Shown here: positions 1 through 4,465 of the stretch, piece after piece
Position numbering within the stretch: the stretch's first letter is position 1
Layout of the letters: each line of letters starts with the position of its first letter
DNA from: an uncultured Oscillospiraceae bacterium
Lineage (GTDB): Bacteria > Bacillota > Clostridia > Oscillospirales > Ruminococcaceae
NCBI GenBank assembly: GCA_900555435.1
Contig: USLH01000144.1
Coordinates: 1-5,564 of the forward strand
DNA: 5,564 nt
Reading direction: 5' to 3'
Made by a program: the position numbers and the translations under genes
Notes under the pieces: generated by a model
What the model was told of the DNA's origin: nothing
Database searches by the model: none
The model's input: only the letters and a program-made list of their open reading frames with translations

Positions 1-70
1 TCCGCATGGTCTAAGCCATACGGAGGATTAACTGTTTTACGGACACCCGTCTATGAGGCAGACGCTTTTT
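1..70 (+). ncRNA. Possible 3' end of an unidentified structured RNA (partial)
   Basis: No credible reading frame or Shine-Dalgarno site is visible here on either strand. The plus strand can fold into two successive hairpins. The first spans 1-24: TCCG (1-4) pairs with CGGA (21-24), there is a C-A mismatch (5/20), and ATGG (6-9) pairs with CCAT (16-19) around a 6-nt loop. The second spans 48-64 and is followed by a T run. Two hairpins ending in a T run look like the end of a small RNA, such as a 6S-type RNA or leader RNA, or like the trailer of a plus-strand gene that lies left of the window. The 5' part is missing, so no family can be assigned. The assignment as an RNA gene is inference; only the complementarity is directly seen. 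Confidence 0.3.
48..70 (+). terminator. Probable intrinsic terminator, plus strand
   Basis: CGTCT (48-52) pairs with AGACG (60-64) around a 7-nt loop, followed by C and five T (66-70). The stem is short, so this is a modest terminator on its own. It would end a transcript entering from the left edge, just before the convergent DUF4364 gene, whose stop codon is at 76-78. Read on the minus strand, no T run follows the stem, so it is not an obvious terminator for DUF4364. The 3' arm could instead pair with sequence outside the window. Confidence 0.45.
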
Positions 71-75
71 AAAAT

Positions 76-618
76 TCAATCGGAAGCGGTGAGGGTGCGG
101 ACCAGATCCCGGTAGATCTCCGTGGAGCGGACGGTGAAGTTTTTGGAGATGATCTGAGCCTGCTCCCGGTCGGGGGCGTAGAAGGTCAGGGTGAAGAAGT
201 CCAAGTCCCCTTCGTGGACGGAGCAGACCACCCGGAAGCCCTTTCCGTCGGGGAGAATCTTGGCGGCGACTTCGTTTTTCCGGCGGAGGCGGGAAAGAAG
301 CTCCATGCCTTGCTGCACCACGTTGTCCCGGAGGGAGGAGGGAAGTGCCTGCCTGAGGTTCTCGGCAGTCTCTTTCCCCAAGGGAGTCAGGGAGAGGGAG
401 CCGTTTTCTTCGGAAAGCTGGCCGCTTGCTTTCAGCTCGCTTAAAGCGGTGGTCAGGGTGAAGTAGTCGGTGAGGCCGCCTTCGGTGCAGACCTCCACGA
501 TGTTTTCCGGGGTAAGGGGGGCGTTTAAGGTGCTTAAAAGGTAGCAGACGAGGATCTTTACCTCATAGGTTTCCTTTAAGCCGCCGGGGGAGATCCCCGC
601 AATGATCGTTTCAGCCAT
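76..618 (-). CDS. DUF4364 family protein (winged-helix-like, uncharacterised)
   Basis: This encodes a 180-residue soluble protein. I recognise the overall pattern of DUF4364, a family found mainly in Clostridia whose members carry a PadR-like winged-helix fold and have no established function. Residues of about 16-85 form the winged-helix-like part: a hydrophobic helix (KILVCYLLSTL, 21-31), a helix around LTDYFTLTTALSELKASGQL (49-68), then a short hairpin and LTPLGKETAENL typical of the wing end of such folds. Residues of about 86-118 are helical and charged. Residues of about 119-178 alternate strands and helices and end in the family-like NFTVRSTEIYRDLVRTL. There is no signal peptide or membrane segment. 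The start at 618 is chosen because AAAGGAG lies 7 nt upstream; the frame stays open further upstream but runs through the terminator and into the lipoprotein gene. It has its own promoter (650-678) and so is probably expressed apart from the importer operon. A DNA-binding regulatory role is a fold-based guess only. Confidence 0.85.
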   Translation of the reverse strand: MAETIIAGISPGGLKETYEVKILVCYLLSTLNAPLTPENIVEVCTEGGLTDYFTLTTALSELKASGQLSEENGSLSLTPLGKETAENLRQALPSSLRDNVVQQGMELLSRLRRKNEVAAKILPDGKGFRVVCSVHEGDLDFFTLTFYAPDREQAQIISKNFTVRSTEIYRDLVRTLTASD

Positions 619-625
619 CCAATCG

Positions 626-632
626 CTCCTTT
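626..632 (-). promoter_or_regulatory. Ribosome binding site of the DUF4364 gene
   Basis: AAAGGAG read on the minus strand, 7 nt before the ATG at 618-616. It fixes the start of an open frame that otherwise extends far upstream to 999. Confidence 0.85.
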
Positions 633-649
633 CGCTGAATCTATCTTTT

Positions 650-678
650 ATTTTACCACAAAGGACGAAGGATGAAAA
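650..678 (-). promoter_or_regulatory. Candidate sigma-A promoter of the DUF4364 gene
   Basis: On the minus strand TTTTCA (678-673; 4 of 6 matches to TTGACA) is followed after exactly 17 nt by TAAAAT (655-650; 5 of 6 to TATAAT). Transcription would start near 643, leaving a leader of about 25 nt that contains the AAAGGAG site. It sits between the operon terminator and the gene, which supports separate transcription. Spacing and position are seen directly; activity is inferred. Confidence 0.65.
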
Positions 679-700
679 GTGGGTGGGGAGAATTTTCGGG

Positions 701-735
701 AGAAAGAGAGAGGGGCGGCTTTTTAAGCCGCCCCT
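701..735 (-). terminator. Probable terminator of the importer operon
   Basis: A perfect 10-bp GC-rich stem lies 20 nt after the lipoprotein stop codon: GGGGCGGCTT (712-721) pairs with AAGCCGCCCC (725-734) around a 3-nt loop, and an extra A-T pair (711/735) extends it. The minus-strand tail is pyrimidine-rich (TCTCTCTTTCT, 711-701) rather than a pure T run, so termination could be incomplete. The plus strand lacks a T tract after the stem, which favours the minus orientation. Confidence 0.7.
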
Positions 736-754
736 TAAAGGAGAGATCAGGAGG

Positions 755-2386
755 TTATTTGTAGAATTCGTTATGGATGTCGGTGGCTTCCTGCAGGAGG
801 GTGTCGTAGCCGACGGCCTTGATGTTTTCCACCATGGTGTCGTAGTAGCTAATTGGCTGGGCGCCGGTGATGATCTGGATGGAAGCTTCGTCGAAGATCT
901 TTTCGATTTCGGTGATGTAGTCGGCGGCAGAGGCGGGCTGGACGGGGACGGCTTTGTCCCACATGGCGTAGCGGTCCTTGTCGCCGTAGAGGGTGTCATC
1001 CCGCCAGGTGGCGTAGATGGGGTTCAAGACGTGGTCGGTCTTATAGTTGTTGGCGAAGATGAAGCAGCCGTTGGCGCCGATGCGGGTCAGGTTGTTCCGG
1101 TCTTCGGCGTATTCGCCGATGAGGACGGGGGTCTTGCTTTCATCGTACTCCCACTGTTCGCCTTCAATGCCGTACTGGGCGATGAGGGCGTCCTGGGGGT
1201 CGGCAAAGCCGTTGGTCTTTTCGATGATCTCAAAGAACCGTGCCAGCCGTGGGGTATCGGCGCAGAAGTCTGCGGAGAAGCTGCTCCAGTAGGCGTAGTC
1301 GGTCAGACCGGTGTATTTCCGTCCGCCCTCGACCTCAATGGGATAGCCGAAGGAGTAGGTCTCGTCGGGGAAGTTCTGATAGAAGAGCTCCTGGTTTGCG
1401 GCCAGTGCGACGCCGTTTTCGTAGGTCTCCTTGCTGCGCCAGTGGTTCATGATGCCCATGGCGGTGAAGCCGATGCGCCCGTTGTCAAAGGCGTGGCTCA
1501 ATGCCCAGTAGCCGCCCTTGTTCTCGCCGGTGATGAATTCCGGGTCGATGACGCCGTCGGCGTACCATTTGGCTAAGACTTCCAGAGCGGCCTTGGTCTG
1601 GGGATGGAGAGCGGAGTAGATGACGCCGCCCTTTCCGTCGTCGATCCAGGTTTTTTCCGGGACGCCGAAGTTGCCGTAAAGGAAGGAGATGCCGGTATTG
1701 GAAAGGCCGTAGGTATCTTTCACGCCGTTTCCGTCGGGATCATCGTTTGCAAAGCTGTACATGACCTTCTCAAATTCGTCGAAGGTGCGGGGAATGGAGA
1801 GACCGGCTTTTTCAAGCCACGAATCCCGGTAGATGATGGCACAGCCGTAGGCGTAGTTGCCGTTGACGCCGGGGATAGTGAACTGTTTGCCATCGATGGT
1901 AGCCATCTTCCATGCAGTCTCGCCCAAGTCGTCCATGGCTGCCGCAACGGCGGGGGCGTGCTCCCGGAAGAGTTCGGGATCCCAGCTGCCGCAGATGCCT
2001 TCCTGCACCCAGGAGCGGAAGTTGTTGTAGCCCATGGTGCAGATCACGTCCGGAATGTCACCGGTAGCGAGGCGGAGGGGAACAATCTCGGAGCGTTTGT
2101 CTTTTTCGATGTAGTCGAACTGGAAGGTGCAGTTAAAATAGTCCTCCCAATACTTGATCATTTCGCCGTTGGGGTCGACCTCAGCGGTCAGCTCCTGGAA
2201 GAAGCGATAGGTGTAGTGTTCGGGTTCGGTGCTGGATTCACCGGAGGAATCGGAAGAGCTGGCGGGGGTGGAAGACGAGGGGGCGTTGCTGGATGGCTCC
2301 GAAGAGGAGGAGCCGCTGCCTCCGCAGCCGGTCAGGGCTGTGGCGAGCATGGCAGTGCAGAGCAGGAAAACGGTCAGCTTTTTCAT
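755..2386 (-). CDS. Extracellular solute (sugar)-binding lipoprotein of an LplABC-type ABC importer
   Basis: This is the 543-residue substrate-capturing subunit, anchored outside the membrane by a lipid. Residues 1-20 form a lipoprotein signal peptide (MKKL, hydrophobic core, then LTGC) with the lipidated cysteine at 21. Residues of about 22-55 are a Ser/Pro/Gly/Glu-rich flexible tether. The mature fold follows, with hallmarks of large LplA/AlgQ-like family 1 binding proteins: LRLATGDIPDVI (105-116), IYRDSWLEKAGLSIPRTFDEFEKVM (about 185-209), an acidic DPDGNGVKDTYGL loop (216-228) and a C-terminal helical region with ITGAQPISYYDTM. The acidic loop resembles the calcium-binding loop known in AlgQ-type proteins. 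The length is usual for this large subclass (about 500-560). The start at 2386 is preferred because AAAGGAG lies 7 nt upstream and the signal peptide begins there; an in-frame ATG at 2404 would put extra residues before the signal and overlaps that site. It is the last gene of the operon, after two permease genes. The substrate is probably an oligosaccharide but is not readable. Confidence 0.93.
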   Translation of the reverse strand: MKKLTVFLLCTAMLATALTGCGGSGSSSSEPSSNAPSSSTPASSSDSSGESSTEPEHYTYRFFQELTAEVDPNGEMIKYWEDYFNCTFQFDYIEKDKRSEIVPLRLATGDIPDVICTMGYNNFRSWVQEGICGSWDPELFREHAPAVAAAMDDLGETAWKMATIDGKQFTIPGVNGNYAYGCAIIYRDSWLEKAGLSIPRTFDEFEKVMYSFANDDPDGNGVKDTYGLSNTGISFLYGNFGVPEKTWIDDGKGGVIYSALHPQTKAALEVLAKWYADGVIDPEFITGENKGGYWALSHAFDNGRIGFTAMGIMNHWRSKETYENGVALAANQELFYQNFPDETYSFGYPIEVEGGRKYTGLTDYAYWSSFSADFCADTPRLARFFEIIEKTNGFADPQDALIAQYGIEGEQWEYDESKTPVLIGEYAEDRNNLTRIGANGCFIFANNYKTDHVLNPIYATWRDDTLYGDKDRYAMWDKAVPVQPASAADYITEIEKIFDEASIQIITGAQPISYYDTMVENIKAVGYDTLLQEATDIHNEFYK

Positions 2387-2393
2387 GGGAACA

Positions 2394-2400
2394 CTCCTTT
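2394..2400 (-). promoter_or_regulatory. Ribosome binding site of the binding-lipoprotein gene
   Basis: AAAGGAG on the minus strand, 7 nt before the ATG at 2386-2384. This strong site decides the start in favour of the signal-peptide methionine over the in-frame ATG at 2404 and the more distant one at 2533. Confidence 0.85.
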
Positions 2401-2410
2401 TCATATTTTT

Positions 2411-2429
2411 AGCCGGGGCTACCCGGGCT
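2411..2429 (-). other. GC-rich intercistronic hairpin before the lipoprotein gene
   Basis: In the 50-nt gap between the second permease stop and the lipoprotein start, the mRNA can form an 8-bp stem: AGCCCGGG pairs with CCCCGGCT around loop UAG, with one C-C mismatch. An A run rather than a U run follows, so it is not a standard intrinsic terminator. Its position, 10 nt before the ribosome binding site, fits a 5'-protecting or processing element that lets the binding protein accumulate above the permeases, as intercistronic stem-loops do in other ABC importer operons. The role is inferred. Confidence 0.5.
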
Positions 2430-2436
2430 TTGGTTC

Positions 2437-3324
2437 TCAGCCTTTCAGGGATCCGATGTAGATGCCCTTTACAAAGTATTTCTGAACGAAGGGATAAATG
2501 CAGAGGATGGGCAGGGTGGTGACGTAAACGCACGCCGCTTTTAACGTTTCGGGCTTGGGGACAAAGTCGCTGTACTGCTGCTGATCTCGGGTCATGCTGG
2601 CAGTTCCGTCGGAGATGATCCGCTGGAGCACCACTTGAACCACCATTTTACTGGTGTCCTTCATGTAGACCATGCAGTCAAACCAGGCGTTCCAGTGATA
2701 AACGGCGACCCAGAGGGCAATGGTGGCGATAATGGGGAGGGAGGTAGGAAGCACCACCAGCCGGAAGGTCTGAAAGTCGGATGCGCCGTCGATGAAGGCA
2801 GCCTCCTCCATTTCTTTGGGCACCTGCTGGAAGAAGTTGCGCATGATGATGAGGTTGTAGGCGCTGACCAAAACGGGGAGGATCAGCACCAGCCGGTTGT
2901 TCATCAGGTGGATCTGGTTCCGCCAGAGGTAATGAGGGATCAGGCCGGCATTGAAGTACATGGTAAAAATCACGAAAAACGTCCAGAAGATCCGGTGAGG
3001 GAAGCAGGGCTTGGAGAGGGCGTAAGCCCCCAGAGAGGTGAGAATCACGGCTCCGGCTGTGCCGACGACGGTGACAAAGAGGGTGTTGGCGTAGCCGGTC
3101 CAGATGTCCTTGTTCCGGAAAACGGTCTTATAATTTTCAAAGGTAAACTGCTTGGGCCAGAAGAGGAGATTGTTGTCGAAGCTGCTGGGGAGCTTATCGA
3201 AGGAGAGCGCCAGCAGGTAGAGAAAGGGCAGGAGAATGGTCATGCAGAGGAAGAGCAGGACGACGACGTTTACGATCTCGAAGACAATGTCGCCTTTGGT
3301 GCAGCGCCGGAAAAGTTTAGCCAT
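2437..3324 (-). CDS. ABC sugar transporter permease, LplC/YtcP type (MalG-like)
   Basis: This 295-residue integral membrane protein is one half of the importer's channel. Hydrophobic segments are visible at about 15-40, 77-103, 111-128, 142-160, 195-210 and 262-280, fitting the usual six spans. The cytoplasmic EAA loop that docks the ATPase is clear: EEAAFIDGASDFQTFRLVVLP, with E174-A-A and D179-G180 at the conserved places, ending at P193. The family-typical C-terminal tail YPFVQKYFVKGIYIGSLKG is intact. Features such as FNAGLIPHYL and the MRNFF segment before the EAA loop mark the LplC/YtcP subgroup of MalG-like permeases. The gene follows the first permease by only 12 nt and its ribosome binding site overlaps that gene's stop codon, so the two are translationally close and surely co-transcribed. 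The length is normal and nothing is truncated. Confidence 0.94.
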   Translation of the reverse strand: MAKLFRRCTKGDIVFEIVNVVVLLFLCMTILLPFLYLLALSFDKLPSSFDNNLLFWPKQFTFENYKTVFRNKDIWTGYANTLFVTVVGTAGAVILTSLGAYALSKPCFPHRIFWTFFVIFTMYFNAGLIPHYLWRNQIHLMNNRLVLILPVLVSAYNLIIMRNFFQQVPKEMEEAAFIDGASDFQTFRLVVLPTSLPIIATIALWVAVYHWNAWFDCMVYMKDTSKMVVQVVLQRIISDGTASMTRDQQQYSDFVPKPETLKAACVYVTTLPILCIYPFVQKYFVKGIYIGSLKG

Positions 3325-3330
3325 GACGAT

Positions 3331-3338
3331 CCCCCCTT
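3331..3338 (-). promoter_or_regulatory. Ribosome binding site overlapping the upstream stop codon
   Basis: On the minus strand AAGGGGGG starts inside the TAA stop (3339-3337) of the first permease and lies 6 nt before the ATG of the second. The overlap suggests translational coupling, giving roughly equal amounts of the two channel subunits. Confidence 0.75.
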
Positions 3339-4269
3339 ACCAGATGGCGCTTCCGCCCAGCCAGCGGGTCACCTGATTGGCCAGCACCACAAGGGCGAAG
3401 GCAACCAGATTCTTGAAAAGCCCGGCTGCAACGGAGAAGCTGTAGCGCATATCGATGAGGCCCCGGCGGTAGACGTAGGTGTCAAGCACGTCCGCTACTT
3501 TATAAACGCCGGGATTGTAGAGGTTGTAGATCTGGTCGAAGCCGGCGTTGATGAGGTTTCCGATGTTCATGACGAACATGATGGTGATGACGGAGAAAAG
3601 GCTTGGGAGGGTGATGGCGAAGATCCGCTGGATCCGGGTGGCGCCGTCCACCCGTGCGGCTTCGTAAAGCTCCGGGGAGATGGAGGACACCGATGCCAGA
3701 TAGATGATGGAGCCCCAGCCGACTTCCTTCCAGATGTAGGTGACCACCAGCGTGCCCACGAAATATTTGGTGTCGCCTAAGAAGTAGACAGGCTTTCCGC
3801 CCAGCGCCACGATCAGGTTGTTCACAAGGCCGCCGGAGGGGGAAAGGACCTGTAGGAATAAGCCGCTTAAAATGACCCAGGATAAGAAGTGGGGGAGATA
3901 GCTGATGGTCTGCACCGTCTTTTTGAAGCGGGGGCTCATCAGCTCATTCAAGAGGATCGCCAGAAGGATAGGGGCGGGGAAGCCGAAGAGGATCTTCAAG
4001 GCGCTGATGTAAATGGTGTTCCGGAGGACTTCCAGGAAACTGGGCATAGCGAAGAGAGTCTGGAAGTTTTTGAAGCCCACCCATTCGCTGTCCCAGATGC
4101 CTTTGGAGATCTTGAAATCCTTAAAGGCGATGACGATGCCGCCCATGGGGATGTACTGGAAGATCACGAAAAGCACCACCACAGGCAGGAACATGAGAAC
4201 CAGTTGGTAATGCTCCCGATAACCGGAAAAGCTGTGAAGGAACCGTTTGTACCAAGGGAGCTTCGCCAT
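3337..4269 (-). CDS. ABC sugar transporter permease, LplB type (MalF-like)
   Basis: This 310-residue integral membrane protein is the partner channel half and the first gene of the operon. After a basic cytoplasmic N-terminus (KRFLHSFSGYREHYQL) come hydrophobic segments at about 22-42, 83-107, 121-141, 168-193, 222-242 and 278-298. The opening pattern FLPVVVLFVIFQYIPMGGIVIAFKDF, with a GIWDSEWVGFKNF stretch after it, is characteristic of LplB-type permeases. The EAA loop is intact: YEAARVDGATRIQRIFAITLP, with E203-A-A, D208-G209 and P222. The C-terminal part contains VLDTYVYRRGL and the short SAIW ending seen in this group. The start is supported by AAAGGTGG 7 nt upstream (4277-4284) and by the strong promoter at 4314-4342, giving a leader of about 38 nt. 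Like the second permease it begins with MAKL. No ATPase gene accompanies the pair. Confidence 0.94.
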   Translation of the reverse strand: MAKLPWYKRFLHSFSGYREHYQLVLMFLPVVVLFVIFQYIPMGGIVIAFKDFKISKGIWDSEWVGFKNFQTLFAMPSFLEVLRNTIYISALKILFGFPAPILLAILLNELMSPRFKKTVQTISYLPHFLSWVILSGLFLQVLSPSGGLVNNLIVALGGKPVYFLGDTKYFVGTLVVTYIWKEVGWGSIIYLASVSSISPELYEAARVDGATRIQRIFAITLPSLFSVITIMFVMNIGNLINAGFDQIYNLYNPGVYKVADVLDTYVYRRGLIDMRYSFSVAAGLFKNLVAFALVVLANQVTRWLGGSAIW

Positions 4270-4313
4270 AGGATTTCCACCTTTCTTTTTGAGCCGTCCG
4301 GCCTGATGAGCTT

Positions 4314-4342
4314 ATTATAGGGGACGGAAGAAAAAATGTCTA
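4314..4342 (-). promoter_or_regulatory. Promoter of the importer operon
   Basis: On the minus strand TAGACA (4342-4337; 5 of 6 to TTGACA) is separated by exactly 17 nt from a perfect TATAAT (4319-4314). The start of transcription would be near 4307. It is the only near-consensus promoter I see between the regulator's terminator and the first permease. The direct repeats at 4345-4420 abut it on the upstream side, so regulation is likely. Confidence 0.85.
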
Positions 4343-4344
4343 TA

Positions 4345-4420
4345 AAAACTATGTGGGAACGGAAGAAAATCGTGCGGTTTTGCATAGAAAAATTGTGCGA
4401 CCGGTTGTAAAATCGTGCGG
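4345..4420 (-). repeat. Operator-like array of four 12-bp direct repeats
   Basis: Read on the minus strand: CCGCACGATTTT (4420-4409), TCGCACAATTTT (4400-4389), CCGCACGATTTT (4377-4366) and a weaker CCACATAGTTTT (4356-4345). Copies one and three are identical, copy two differs at 2 of 12 positions and copy four matches 8 of 12. Successive starts are 20, 23 and 21 bp apart, about two helical turns, so all copies face the same side of the DNA. Direct, helically phased sites just upstream of a -35 are what AraC-family activators usually bind, and the nearest copy ends 2 bp from the -35. The neighbouring AraC gene is the obvious candidate ligand. Binding is inferred; the repeats are seen. Confidence 0.65.
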
Positions 4421-4427
4421 AGTGCGC

Positions 4428-4464
4428 AAAAACGGCGCAGGAAGGGGCTTCCTGCGCCGTTTTT
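4428..4464 (-). terminator. Strong intrinsic terminator of the AraC-type regulator gene
   Basis: A perfect 17-bp inverted repeat: 4428-4444 pairs with 4448-4464 around a 3-nt loop. It has a 12-bp GC-rich core and A5/T5 ends, so a T run follows the core on both strands. It begins 1 nt after the regulator's TGA stop. It separates the regulator from the importer promoter and could also stop plus-strand transcription. Confidence 0.9.
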
Positions 4465-4465
4465 C

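Noticed and set aside
619..999. Extended start of the DUF4364 gene at 999
   Set aside because: The extension runs through the terminator and promoter and overlaps the lipoprotein gene; its Ser/Thr/Pro-rich sequence is an out-of-frame shadow. ATG at 618 has the proper ribosome binding site.
2387..2533. Upstream-extended start of the lipoprotein at 2533 or 2404
   Set aside because: The 2533 start would overlap the end of the permease gene and put 49 non-family residues before a perfect signal peptide. The strong AAAGGAG site and lipobox fix the start at 2386.
602..3780. Long plus-strand open frames (602-1576, 1604-2461, 2635-3780) opposite the importer genes
   Set aside because: They lie exactly antisense to well-supported genes, have valine/glycine/aspartate-rich compositions expected from reading GC-biased codons backwards, show no recognisable domain, and lack good ribosome binding sites.
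4293..4302. Small palindrome GCCGGACGGC in the leader of the importer mRNA
   Set aside because: Only four base pairs with a 2-nt loop; too weak to call a riboswitch, attenuator or operator.
3889..4320. Plus-strand open frame opposite the first permease
   Set aside because: It is an antisense shadow of the LplB-type gene, rich in Glu/His, with no domain and running through the operon's promoter.
4345..4420. CRISPR array
   Set aside because: Units of 12 bp with 8-11 bp gaps and only four copies are far too short for CRISPR repeats and spacers; promoter position indicates operator sites.
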